A stretch of 43,180 bases of DNA. Source: Deltaproteobacteria bacterium. Its GTDB lineage: Bacteria > Desulfobacterota > JADFVX01. The translations under genes were made by a program, and so were the position numbers. The stretch is taken from NCBI GenBank assembly GCA_029860075.1, contig JAOUBX010000035.1, forward strand, positions 1-43,180, read 5' to 3'. Below the pieces are notes generated by a model. That model had not been told where the DNA came from. It saw only the letters and a list, made by a program, of their open reading frames with translations, and ran no database searches. Each line of letters starts with the position of its first letter. Position 1 is the stretch's first letter. This document shows positions 16,593 to 24,949 of the stretch, in pieces.

Positions 16593-19082
16593 ATGACCGA
16601 CCTTCAAAATCAAAAAACCCCGGAGGCTTTTTTTCTCAAGCTTTTTAAGCTAAAAACCCCTCTCCTCATCGCTTTTGCATTCCTTTTAACCCTCCTGGCT
16701 ATTTCTTCAACAGGTATCCGGCTGAAGGAAGACATTATGGACCTTCTCCCCCTTGATGATCCCGTCATCAATAAGCATCATACCATCATCAAGGGATTCA
16801 ACAGGATGGACCTCACCTTCTTCGATATAGGCCCCTTAAATGATAAGGCGAAGGTAAGTCCCGACGATATGATCAAAACCGGAGACAGGCTGGTGGAAAA
16901 GCTTAATGGAGAGGGACTTTTTTCAGAAATCTTCTACAGGTGGGATGAAAGCGACTTAATGGAGACACTGGAATTGCTTGGAAAGCACCGGTCATCACTT
17001 TTTACGGCGGAAGATGAAATAAAGCTTGAAGAAAAACTCGAACCGCAAAGGATCAGGAAAAACCTTATCAACTGGCGGCGTATTCTCACTGAATCTCCAA
17101 CGCCGGCAATAAGCCGGTCCTTCTACAATGATCCTCTCTCCATGGACAGCCTCATTCTCTCAAAAATTGCAGCCTTAAGAACGAGCGGAACAGCGGTAAA
17201 AATGGAACAGGGCCGTGTTTTTTCTTCTGATTTGAAGCATCTTCTCATATTGGCAAAACCGAAATTTCCCGGCACAGACAGCGTTCATGCAAAAAAGCTG
17301 GTTGCTTCAATAGAGCAGGCCATTCATGAAATCACCCATAGCCCCAGGAATAAAGGAATAAGAATTGCCTATCTCGGCAGCCACCGCTTCAGTCTCGACA
17401 ATTCAACGATGATCAAGGGTGATATTGAAAGGACGCTCACCATCTCGCTTATTGCCATTATCATCCTGTCGCTCCTCGTCTACCGACGTCCTCTTCTCTC
17501 AATCATTACCGTGCTGCCCGCCTTTTTCGGCGCCTTTTTTGCCTCGGGCATTTTGAGGATTATTTCACCTGAAATTTCCGCCATATCCATCGGCTGCGGA
17601 GCCATGCTGGCAGGAATTGCCGTCGATTACGGCATCCACATCCTCTTTCATATAGACAGGTCTTTAGAAGCCGAACATGATCACAATGAAATCGCTGCAA
17701 CCCTTGGCCGCCTCATAAGGCCCCTCTTCCTGGGCGCCACTACGACGATAGGCGCCTTCCTCTGTCTCCAGGCTTCTCTCATGCCGGGCCTTAGACAACT
17801 GGGGCTCTTTGCCGCTTTTGGTATTGGTGGCGCATTTCTTTTTTCCATCCTTGCCCTGCCCCTCATTATTCCTAAAGGAGCAGCCAAAAAAGGGAGAGAA
17901 CCCGTCATTAAGGTAAGTAATATTTTTCCCCCTTATTTTAAGTGGGTGGAAAAAAACAGGGCCATTATTATTATTATCGTTTCAGGGCTCACATTAATCT
18001 CACTTTATGGATTAAAGGGACTTGGCTTCGAAGGTGATATTCAAAAATTAAACGCTGCATCGAAGGAAACAAAAAAAGACTGGAAGGAGATTATTAAAAA
18101 CTTCGGTTCTACCATGAGTTCAACTTCAGTTGCCGTAAAATCCTCTTCAACAGAAGAAGCCTTAAATCTTAACGACAAGCTCTTTGATGAATTGCTGAAG
18201 CTCAGGGAGGAGGGACTTATTGCATCAATTCAATCAGCTTCGGAACTGATCCCCGGCAGTGAAAAACAGCAAATGAACATAAAGCGGTGGAATACCTTCT
18301 GGCACGAAGAGCGCCTTGCAAAAGTGGCTGACGATCTGAAAAAAGCGGCGCTGGAAGTAAGAATGCGAACACAAATATTAATGCGGGCCCTTGCCGGCCT
18401 GCCGGGAGTCTCACCATCCCTTGCCGTTGAAGAACTCAACAAAGGATTTCTGAAAAATATCCTTTCCAGCAACCTCTCTATCACAGAGGAAGAAACATTT
18501 ATTCTGACCAACCTCAAACTGACCGATTACAAGAACTATAGCCAGGTAGCAAGATCGATAGAAAGCAGCGTCCCGCAAGCCATTATTACCAATAGCCGTC
18601 ACTTTGCCCAACATATGATTAACCTTATTTACAATGAACTTGAACGGCTGGGCGGGCTGGCCTTAATAATCGTCACCTTTATTATCATTGCCTGGAGAAG
18701 AAAAAGGGGAAACACACCGGCCCTCATCCTCCCCCTCCTGCTTAGCCTTTTCTGGACCTTCGGAATTATGGGACTCACAGGAATTAAACTCAATATTATG
18801 AACGCCATTATCGTCATCTTCATCTTCGGCCTCGTCATCGATTACGCCATTTTTCTTCAGGCAGCCTGGAGAAATTCTGATGCAGGGGAAGCTAACCACC
18901 TCTCCATCACCTGCGGCGCCATCACCATTTCAGCGACAACCACCCTCTGCGGCCTCGGCTCCCTTCTCTTTGCTGACCACCCTGCCCTGCACGCCATCGG
19001 CCTTACCGCCTTTTTGGGCATATGCTGCGGCCTTGCCGCTGTTATGCTGCTTATTCCGCTGTCCGGGAAGAGAGATCTATAA
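16593..19082 (+). CDS. MMPL/RND-family lipid exporter
   Basis: The 829-residue protein has the RND layout: one N-terminal helix (about 25-45), a large periplasmic loop, a block of helices (about 280-420), a second single helix (about 450-470), a second periplasmic loop and a final helix block (about 680-825). GIAVDYGIHILFH and GLVIDYAIFLQA are the paired Asp-Tyr motifs of the proton relay in the two halves. It lacks the beta-strand docking features of drug pumps and is MMPL-like, so lipid or pigment export from the inner membrane is the likely role, as for the exporter of aryl polyene clusters. A 181-bp A/T-rich spacer with a decayed repeat arm (16447-16474) precedes it. Confidence 0.85.
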   Translation: MTDLQNQKTPEAFFLKLFKLKTPLLIAFAFLLTLLAISSTGIRLKEDIMDLLPLDDPVINKHHTIIKGFNRMDLTFFDIGPLNDKAKVSPDDMIKTGDRLVEKLNGEGLFSEIFYRWDESDLMETLELLGKHRSSLFTAEDEIKLEEKLEPQRIRKNLINWRRILTESPTPAISRSFYNDPLSMDSLILSKIAALRTSGTAVKMEQGRVFSSDLKHLLILAKPKFPGTDSVHAKKLVASIEQAIHEITHSPRNKGIRIAYLGSHRFSLDNSTMIKGDIERTLTISLIAIIILSLLVYRRPLLSIITVLPAFFGAFFASGILRIISPEISAISIGCGAMLAGIAVDYGIHILFHIDRSLEAEHDHNEIAATLGRLIRPLFLGATTTIGAFLCLQASLMPGLRQLGLFAAFGIGGAFLFSILALPLIIPKGAAKKGREPVIKVSNIFPPYFKWVEKNRAIIIIIVSGLTLISLYGLKGLGFEGDIQKLNAASKETKKDWKEIIKNFGSTMSSTSVAVKSSSTEEALNLNDKLFDELLKLREEGLIASIQSASELIPGSEKQQMNIKRWNTFWHEERLAKVADDLKKAALEVRMRTQILMRALAGLPGVSPSLAVEELNKGFLKNILSSNLSITEEETFILTNLKLTDYKNYSQVARSIESSVPQAIITNSRHFAQHMINLIYNELERLGGLALIIVTFIIIAWRRKRGNTPALILPLLLSLFWTFGIMGLTGIKLNIMNAIIVIFIFGLVIDYAIFLQAAWRNSDAGEANHLSITCGAITISATTTLCGLGSLLFADHPALHAIGLTAFLGICCGLAAVMLLIPLSGKRDL

Positions 19083-19240
19083 CAATCTGCTCACAAGGCA
19101 AAATAAAGGCGCCCTCTCTCACCACCCGACTAAACGATTTTACCATACTCAATTAAAAGCTTTTCCGGAGTTACTTCCAGTGCTATAATAGGCATTCCTT
19201 GTTGATAGATGCAAACAAACACCAATACTCTCTTTAATCT

Positions 19241-20794
19241 ATGAGCGTGATTACCGGGAAAAACCTGAATATTCCAACACGGCGTTATCTGGCAGCCACA
19301 ATTATACCGCTTGCGCTCTTTTACTCTTCCATACTTCTTCTTATTAACAACATTAATACTCAATATGAATTTACCCAAAAAGAGATAAAAGGCGTATCCG
19401 TCATCAGCCAGCTGCATAATTCCATCATCGGACTTCAAAAAATAAGGGGTCTTTCAGGAATTACCCTGGACGACACTGATGATATTATTGATGAGGTAAA
19501 AACACTTCAGTATGAGTTTAATGATTCCTTAAATAGAATAACATTTGATGATAATTTTCAGAATATTGTCTTTTCCGGCGAATTGCATAGCGTAAAAAAC
19601 AGGATCGATAATCTTTTCAGAGCTAATTCATTAAATACAAGCAGTGACGATCTCTTTCTTGAATATACCAACTCTATTGCCCGGCTTAAACAAATCATAA
19701 AAATAGCTGCCGACCGTTCTAACCTGACACTGGACCCTGAACTGGAAAGCTATTACATGATGTCTCTCATTACGGTGCAGTTTCCCGAAATCATTGAACT
19801 GCTTGGCAGAGTAAGGGGAAAGGGAAGCTCGCTCATTGCCGGCACGAATAAGAGGGATGAAGAAACAGGCCGGCTCCTTGGCCATCTGGCAGTCCTCAAG
19901 GTTGGCCTTGAAAACATGAAAAATACCACAAAAATTGTTTATGCAGCATCACCTGAACTTGAGAAACGTTTACAGAAAATGATTATAAAGGCCGAAGAAA
20001 AGGCAAATCTCTTTATTTCTTATACAAACGAGGCCATTTATGGAACAAGCCGCCTTTCTCCTCTTGAGTATTTCAATAAAGGGACGGAAGCCATAACGGC
20101 ATACCTGGCTCCTCACAGAGAAATTGGCAGGATGCTAACAGGTCACCTCCTGGAAAGGGCCGACAGACTCCGCCTGCTTCGTAATCTAAGCTTTACCGGC
20201 ACCCTCATTGCCGCCATTCTCATTATTTACTTTGCCTTCTCTTTCTATAAATACAACAAGGCCATATTTAATAAAATTCAGCACATGTCCATAACGGATA
20301 TGCTGACAGGACTTTATAACCGGCGATATATGCATATGATAATCAATAAGGAAATCAACAGGGTTCACCGTGAAAAAAAGAGCTTTTCTCTCGCCATTCT
20401 CGATGTCGACTATTTTAAACCCTTTAATGATAATCATGGACACCTTGAGGGAGACACAGCCCTCATTGAAGTTGCGGCAGCATTAAAAGAAAACCTCAAA
20501 AGAGCAGGCGATTTTCTATTCAGGATTGGAGGGGAAGAATTTTGTTTTTTCTTTTCCGGTGAAAGCAGTAAAGCAACACTTGCCATTGCCGATGAAATCC
20601 GCGCATCCATTGAAAAGTTGGAGATCCGCCACAGGAAAAGCGCCATATCGTCTTTTCTCACTATTTCCATCGGTATCGCGCACAGCAATGCACTATCAAA
20701 GGAAACCTACAGTCTGCTAATGCAAAAAGCGGATGAAGCCCTTTATAAAGCGAAGCTCAAAGGAAGAAACCGCTGTGAAATTATTCACTTGTAG
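19241..20794 (+). CDS. membrane-bound diguanylate cyclase (GGDEF)
   Basis: The 517-residue protein has helices at about 15-37 and 315-337 that frame a 280-residue periplasmic, mostly helical sensor region. The GGDEF domain (about 350-515) shows DMLTGLYNRRY, DVDYFKPFNDNHGH and the active site GGEEF (430-434). An inhibitory I-site RAGD (421-424) lies exactly five residues before it, so the enzyme should make c-di-GMP with product feedback. The sensor domain segment AADRSNLTLDPELESYYMM resembles helical nitrate/chemoreceptor-type sensors; the ligand is unknown. It is 158 bp past the exporter and may or may not belong to the pigment locus. Confidence 0.9.
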   Translation: MSVITGKNLNIPTRRYLAATIIPLALFYSSILLLINNINTQYEFTQKEIKGVSVISQLHNSIIGLQKIRGLSGITLDDTDDIIDEVKTLQYEFNDSLNRITFDDNFQNIVFSGELHSVKNRIDNLFRANSLNTSSDDLFLEYTNSIARLKQIIKIAADRSNLTLDPELESYYMMSLITVQFPEIIELLGRVRGKGSSLIAGTNKRDEETGRLLGHLAVLKVGLENMKNTTKIVYAASPELEKRLQKMIIKAEEKANLFISYTNEAIYGTSRLSPLEYFNKGTEAITAYLAPHREIGRMLTGHLLERADRLRLLRNLSFTGTLIAAILIIYFAFSFYKYNKAIFNKIQHMSITDMLTGLYNRRYMHMIINKEINRVHREKKSFSLAILDVDYFKPFNDNHGHLEGDTALIEVAAALKENLKRAGDFLFRIGGEEFCFFFSGESSKATLAIADEIRASIEKLEIRHRKSAISSFLTISIGIAHSNALSKETYSLLMQKADEALYKAKLKGRNRCEIIHL

Positions 20795-20995
20795 CGCTAC
20801 AACCGGGTGGAACTAGTCCAGCATTTCCACCATCATCCTGCAAAAAGCAGAAACAGGGGTTCTCTCCCTATTCCGCCCCCAAACCTGTCGCCCTGGCCCT
20901 TCAACAAGCCTCTGCCGAGTCTGCCGAAGCGCTCATGACAGGCCCGTCGGAGGGCCATCTATAAAACACCAAACATGCCGGATACAACAATGTCA

Positions 20996-21024
20996 TTGAC
21001 AAACAACTTTGATTAAGGTAGAAA
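20996..21024 (+). promoter_or_regulatory. candidate sigma70-type promoter
   Basis: TTGACA (20996-21001), a 17-bp spacer and TAGAAA (21019-21024). It points at the terminator 25 bp downstream, so any transcript would be only about 45 nt unless the terminator is read through. Confidence 0.3.
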
Positions 21025-21048
21025 AATTGCAGGAGAATCAGAAAACCC

Positions 21049-21076
21049 GAACCGAATACGGTTCCAGGCTTTTTTT
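21049..21076 (+). terminator. Rho-independent terminator
   Basis: Perfect 6-bp stem GAACCG/CGGTTC with AATA loop (21049-21064), then CAGGC and a run of seven T. It could end transcription from the diguanylate cyclase gene 255 bp upstream. Confidence 0.55.
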
Positions 21077-21294
21077 GTAATAATTTAGAGAATAGAAATC
21101 CGCTGTTGTCCATTAAAACCGGATGAATGCCTTTTTTTAAATCGATGAGGACAACTCATTTCTTGTGGAAAAATGCATAATAAATACATACAAATGAAAT
21201 TAATTGCCCCATTGATAAAAAGCTATTTACTCATAGTCGTCGCTGCACTTTTTTTAATCATCATAAACACTTCAAACAGAAAGGACCATAAACC

Positions 21295-21846
21295 ATGAAA
21301 ATCATTAAAATTACACTCTTACTTATCGTTTTTTCAAGCACTTCAGTCTATGCAAAAAATGCTTCAGAAACAGCAAAAGACTATTTCAATAGGCTAAAGA
21401 AAAAGGACTATAATGGCGCCGCATCCTATTTTGACCCGAATGCATTAAATGAATTTCGTCAAATGTTGAGTTTCATCAACGAAATACCTGCTGAAGGGCA
21501 AAAGGGCTTTTTAGAGGCATTCTTTGGCGCCGGCGCTACGAAAGAATCCGTTTCAAAATTATCAAATTCCGACTTCTTTTCATCCTTCCTAAAAGCCGTC
21601 ATGAGCCAGGCAGAAGCTGCCGGTGGAATAAATTTCGATGGAATGGAAGTGTTGGGAGAAGTTTTGGAAGGTTCGAATATTTCTCATGTAGTCACAAGAA
21701 ACAGAGTTTCCATGGGTGAGATCGAAATGGAAGCCATGGAAGTTGTTTCTTTCAAAAAAAATGGGAAAGAATGGAAGGCGCTTTTGTCAGGGAAAATGAA
21801 AGGGATGGCAAGACAGTTACGTGCAGTTATAAAACAGCAACAGTAA
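21295..21846 (+). CDS. secreted protein of unknown function
   Basis: The 183-residue protein has a clean Sec signal peptide (MKIIKITLLLIVFSS, cleavage probably after VYA at about 20). The mature part begins ASETAKDYFNRLKKKDYNGAASYFDP, a helical start reminiscent of periplasmic NTF2/DUF4878-like proteins in which a small cone-shaped domain binds a ligand, but I do not recognise a family with certainty. No catalytic motif is visible. It stands alone between two gene-free gaps. The ATG is preceded by AAAGGA. Confidence 0.7.
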   Translation: MKIIKITLLLIVFSSTSVYAKNASETAKDYFNRLKKKDYNGAASYFDPNALNEFRQMLSFINEIPAEGQKGFLEAFFGAGATKESVSKLSNSDFFSSFLKAVMSQAEAAGGINFDGMEVLGEVLEGSNISHVVTRNRVSMGEIEMEAMEVVSFKKNGKEWKALLSGKMKGMARQLRAVIKQQQ

Positions 21847-21899
21847 TCTCTAAAAGAGGCTTTATAAAATAAAATGGAAGACAATTGGAACAAGCCACC

Positions 21900-22206
21900 T
21901 AAGTGAATCACCGCCGGCAAAGCCGGAGGCTTGATTTTGTGAACCGCTCAAAGCGGTATATTGAAAATAATTCTGACCACCTAAAGGTGATTATCCCTTT
22001 AAAGTATTTTCGGAGTTGACCATACAAAACCATTCGACAATATTTCGGTATCCAACAACGTTATACTTTCATTCTCATTTCCTGTGACATAAACTTTGAA
22101 TATTTTCCATGTGGCGTCTCCTTTTCTGGATTGAGCGGTTCACATCATGGAGGCTCCACTATTTTCCTGTATCTGTCAAACTCTGATCCCCCGGCTTTGC
22201 CGGGGG
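21900..22206. mobile_element. palindrome-rich MITE/IS200-605-like remnant
   Basis: Four strong hairpins lie in about 300 bp: CCGGC-AAA-GCCGG (core of 21911-21929), ACCGCT-CAA-AGCGGT (21943-21957), CACCT-AA-AGGTG (21978-21989) and CCCCCGGC-TTT-GCCGGGGG (22188-22206). GTGAACCGCTCAA at 21939-21951 is the exact inverse of 22131-22143. Short terminal hairpins with small loops are typical of single-strand transposing IS200/IS605 relatives and their non-autonomous derivatives. No transposase frame survives, so the family is inferred only from structure. Confidence 0.45.
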
Positions 22207-22266
22207 ACTACCTAGAGGAATATACGGTAATCAGCAAATGACACATCTCTAACTATTCATTTTTTA

Positions 22267-22300
22267 ATGGTTTTACCATCTCTATACTATATGGTACAAT
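22267..22300 (+). promoter_or_regulatory. tetR promoter with overlapping palindromic operator; apparently leaderless
   Basis: TTTACC (22272-22277), a 17-bp spacer and TACAAT (22295-22300) lie only six bases before the ATG at 22307, so transcription should begin at or next to the start codon. ATGGT-TTT-ACCAT (22267-22279) is a perfect palindrome over the -35 box, and GGTACA (22293-22298) matches a half-site of the GST operator downstream. Autorepression is the natural reading. Confidence 0.5.
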
Positions 22301-22306
22301 TTAAAA

Positions 22307-22906
22307 ATGAAAGCTATTCAGGAACGGGGACAAAAAACCAGGCAGCGCATTATTGATGTTGCTTTTAAATTATTTCATAAACAAGGCATCCATGCCACCA
22401 GCGTTGATGAAATCCTTAAACACTCTGATGCAGGCAAGAGTCAGTTTTATTATTATTTTAAAAATAAAGATGATTTGATTCACGCTGTAGTACAGGATTT
22501 TTATCAAAAGCTAAAGGGCAAAGACTCTGCTTTGTCTTTTGATATTCAATCCTGGGGAGATTTGGAAAACTGGTTTGCTTCTTTTATTAATTTCCAGAAA
22601 TCCACCGCATGTTCCCTGGGTTGCCCTTTGGCGACAATTGCTTATGAACTTGGTCATGACCAGCAGTTAATCAGGCAGGATATTCATCTCATTTTTGAAT
22701 TCACATGCAATGCCCTGGCACGATTTTTCACCGCTTTAGCCGATAAAGGAGAATTGAAAAAGGGTGCGAACCCTGATGAAATGGCTAATCTTTGTTTTGT
22801 CACTATGCAAGGTGGAATGCTGATTTCTAAAGTCAGGAAGGAAACTCATGATTTTGAAAGCTCCGTTGCTCATGTGCTGAACTATTTAAAGTCATTTAAA
22901 AAATAA
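22307..22906 (+). CDS. TetR/AcrR-family transcriptional repressor
   Basis: The 199-residue protein has the TetR N-terminal DNA-binding domain (about 8-60): TRQRIIDVAFKLFHKQG, TSVDEILKHSDAGKSQ and the hallmark FYYYFKNKDDL. The C-terminal all-helical part contains CSLGCPLATIAYELG and probably binds an inducer. It is followed, after a promoter with two related palindromes, by the GST/YCII genes, so it probably represses those in response to an electrophile or xenobiotic. There is no ribosome-binding site, which fits a leaderless mRNA. Confidence 0.88.
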   Translation: MKAIQERGQKTRQRIIDVAFKLFHKQGIHATSVDEILKHSDAGKSQFYYYFKNKDDLIHAVVQDFYQKLKGKDSALSFDIQSWGDLENWFASFINFQKSTACSLGCPLATIAYELGHDQQLIRQDIHLIFEFTCNALARFFTALADKGELKKGANPDEMANLCFVTMQGGMLISKVRKETHDFESSVAHVLNYLKSFKK

Positions 22907-23058
22907 AGGCTCCTTTAAAAAATCTGTTCCACCACACCGGCTGCATTTAAAATACTCCTTTTCTTCTTATAAAGGCCTTTTTTTCATCCTTTTTCCCTTC
23001 TCAACATGAATGCCCTAAAACACCTCAAAGTGATAGATTTAAAAAAATATCTTTCTTG

Positions 23059-23107
23059 TTGACACAAATTGTACTAATTGGTATACATATTTGTACTTAA
23101 CGGTACA
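23059..23107 (+). promoter_or_regulatory. GST promoter with two tandem TetR-type operators
   Basis: TTGACA (23059-23064), exactly 17 bp, TATACA (23082-23087). A perfect palindrome TGTAC-N6-GTACA lies at 23092-23107, where the transcript starts, and a related TGTAC-N6-GTATA at 23070-23085 overlaps the spacer and -10 box. The two sites are 22 bp apart, two helical turns. The binding protein is inferred to be the adjacent TetR. Confidence 0.65.
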
Positions 23108-23135
23108 TATCTTAAATAATAAAAAAGGAGACAAT

Positions 23136-23783
23136 ATGAAACTTCACGGATTAGACGTGTCATCACCAACCAACAAAGTTCGTTATTTGGCCAATGCCTT
23201 AGGAGTTGATTATGAGTTTAATTTGGTTATGCCTCTAAGTGAACAGACACAAAATGAGGATTATCAAAAGCTCCACCCGGCGGGTAAGGTTCCGGTTTTG
23301 GAAGATGGAGATACTACCCTTTTTGAAAGTGCTGCAATTATTAAATATCTCGCCAGAAAATATAAATCTTCCTATTATCCGGAAGATATTGAAATTCAGG
23401 CAAAAATTGATCAGTGGATAGATTTCGTTTCAGTCCATGTCCGTAGCGCCATGGTCCGTGTTTTTTGGAATACGGTCGGTATTAAATTCATGGGAGAGGA
23501 AGTGGATGAAAAATCCTTGCAGGCTGGTCGGGAATTTTTAGACCGTTTTTTACCTATCCTTGATAAGCAATTGGGAAAAAATAAATATTTGGCCGGTAAT
23601 GAGTTGACCCTTGCTGATTTTAATCTTTTAGCCGAACTCGATGCGGCAGAACCGGCAGGAGTTGATATTACACAATATCCTAATCTGAACACCTGGCGTG
23701 AGAACCTTAGAAAAGAAGATTTTTATCAGGTCGATCGCTCTTTCGGAGAATCTTTGCTTGCAAAACATTTAAATGCAAACTAA
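23136..23783 (+). CDS. glutathione S-transferase
   Basis: The start is ATG at 23136 behind AAAAAAGGAGACAAT; the frame continues upstream, but that part overlaps the operator. The 215-residue product has the thioredoxin-like N-terminal domain (about 1-78) with SSPTNKV near residue 10, where theta-like GSTs hold the catalytic Ser, then GKVPVLEDGDTTLFES with the cis-Pro and the ES that binds the gamma-glutamyl group. The helical C-terminal domain ends in LTLADFNLLAEL, the N-capping motif. It conjugates or reduces electrophiles with glutathione. The operon-like row downstream shares its A/T-rich composition. Confidence 0.9.
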   Translation: MKLHGLDVSSPTNKVRYLANALGVDYEFNLVMPLSEQTQNEDYQKLHPAGKVPVLEDGDTTLFESAAIIKYLARKYKSSYYPEDIEIQAKIDQWIDFVSVHVRSAMVRVFWNTVGIKFMGEEVDEKSLQAGREFLDRFLPILDKQLGKNKYLAGNELTLADFNLLAELDAAEPAGVDITQYPNLNTWRENLRKEDFYQVDRSFGESLLAKHLNAN

Positions 23784-23836
23784 ATTGCACTTTAAATAAT
23801 AACTCAAACGCTAATGCACATTTAAAGGAAGTCAAT

Positions 23837-24154
23837 ATGGCCCAATACATTATTAGTTACATAGGTGGTAATCAGCCATCCAGTCCGGAGGAAGGTAAGC
23901 AACATTTTGCAAAGTATAAGGAATGGTTATCTTCATTGGGTGACTCAGCTATTAGTCCTGCTAATCCTTTAAAGAATACAAACACAGTAAACCCTGACGG
24001 TACTGTCACTAAGGGAAGTATAACGGCAATGTCCGGTTACACTGTCATTGAAGCTGATTCTATGGAGTCAGCACTGGACATGGCAAAAGCTTGCCCCTTT
24101 CTCCATATTGGCGGTTCACTTGAGGTGTCGGAGTTAATACAGATACCTCGATAA
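23837..24154 (+). CDS. YCII-domain protein
   Basis: The 105-residue protein has a dimeric ferredoxin-like alpha-beta pattern and reads like YciI/DGPF-family proteins: an N-terminal strand MAQYIISYIG, a helix with HFAKYKEWLSSLG, then YTVIEADSMESALDMAKACP and a C-terminal GSLEVSELI strand. YCII proteins have poorly known roles, some as dehydrochlorinase-like enzymes or sigma-factor accessory domains. AAAGGAAG precedes the ATG. It lies 53 bp after the GST and probably shares its promoter. Confidence 0.72.
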   Translation: MAQYIISYIGGNQPSSPEEGKQHFAKYKEWLSSLGDSAISPANPLKNTNTVNPDGTVTKGSITAMSGYTVIEADSMESALDMAKACPFLHIGGSLEVSELIQIPR

Positions 24155-24194
24155 AATTATCATAACACTCACTTACAGAGGGAAGAAAAATATA

Positions 24195-24608
24195 ATGGAT
24201 TGGCTCTATCCGGCAAATACAAAGTTTTATGATGTGATTGGCGCTTTTAGTCAGGCTGAAACCTACTGGCCCGTTAATTCAAATGTCATCGTTGGCGATA
24301 CCGTTTATATTTATCTGGCTGCACCATACAAACAGATAGCTTTTGTTTGTCAAGTTAGTGAAATGAATCTTGGTGAAGAAAAAATTATTGATTATATTCG
24401 TCCTTTCTTCAAAAAGGCTCCTCAAAATAAAAAACCATCAAAATCCTTTATGAAGCTGCAGGGGATATCAAAAATTCCTATCGAAAAAGAATCGCGTCTC
24501 TCTTACAGCTTTCTTAAAGAGAATGGTTTGAATGGAATGCTCATGGGTCCGCGAAAACTTGATAATAATCCACTTCTATTCAATTATATAAAAGGGAATT
24601 TGTCATGA
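24195..24608 (+). CDS. EVE/PUA-like domain protein
   Basis: The 137-residue protein begins DWLYPANTKFYDVIGAF and continues with VNSNVIVGDTVYIYLAAPYKQIAFVCQV, the strand pattern of EVE-type PUA-like domains that bind modified bases. No further domain is fused. The assignment is by pattern recall and moderately sure. It overlaps the YjbR-like gene by 4 bp (ATGA), so the two are translated together. Confidence 0.55.
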   Translation: MDWLYPANTKFYDVIGAFSQAETYWPVNSNVIVGDTVYIYLAAPYKQIAFVCQVSEMNLGEEKIIDYIRPFFKKAPQNKKPSKSFMKLQGISKIPIEKESRLSYSFLKENGLNGMLMGPRKLDNNPLLFNYIKGNLS

Positions 24609-24916
24609 CTTATGAAGAGGCAGTAAAAAAAGTTACTAAAGAAGAAGGTGTTCAACTTTCAACAATGATGAAAACTCCCTGCTTGCGATACAAGGGAGAG
24701 TTTATGGCAATGATCTTTGAAAAAGAGGACTCTCTTATCATAAAGGTTTCTCCCCGGCGAGTTAATGAAATTATTTCATCAGGCAAAGGCAGGGAATTTA
24801 ACTTTACAAAGAAAAGGTTTAAAGAATGGGTACTCATTCCTTCAGCTTATGAAGATGATTATGAAGATTTCATTTATGAATCACTGGAATATGCGAAAGA
24901 GAAGCTAAGTGATTAA
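24605..24916 (+). CDS. YjbR/TfoX-N-like small protein
   Basis: The 103-residue protein has the pattern of the MmcQ/YjbR-TfoX N-terminal group: CLRYKGEFMAMIFEKEDSL followed by KVSPRRVNEII and FTKKRFKEWVLIP. Members adopt a CyaY-like fold and are often encoded in stress or small accessory operons; their biochemical role is mostly unknown. It is coupled to the EVE-like gene by a 4-bp overlap. Confidence 0.6.
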   Translation: MTYEEAVKKVTKEEGVQLSTMMKTPCLRYKGEFMAMIFEKEDSLIIKVSPRRVNEIISSGKGREFNFTKKRFKEWVLIPSAYEDDYEDFIYESLEYAKEKLSD

Positions 24917-24949
24917 GACTTTCTTATAGCTTTAAAAAGGAGCACCTCC

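Larger units (their letters stand above)
20795..21294 (+). other. 500-bp gene-free gap with promoter-like and terminator-like elements
   Basis: No credible gene is seen. It contains a G/C hairpin at 20941-20956 (GGCCC/GGGCC arms), a promoter-like pair at 20996-21024 and a terminator at 21049-21076. The remaining A/T-rich part leads to the secreted protein at 21295, whose ATG follows AAAGGACCATAAACC. Confidence 0.45.
21847..22306 (+). other. 460-bp gene-free gap holding the palindromic element and the tetR promoter
   Basis: The stretch has no gene. It is occupied by the palindrome-rich element at about 21900-22206 and by the promoter/operator of the TetR gene at 22267-22300. Confidence 0.6.

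Noticed and set aside
21900..22206. CRISPR array
   Set aside because: The hairpins differ in sequence and spacing and there are no equal-length spacers or cas genes.
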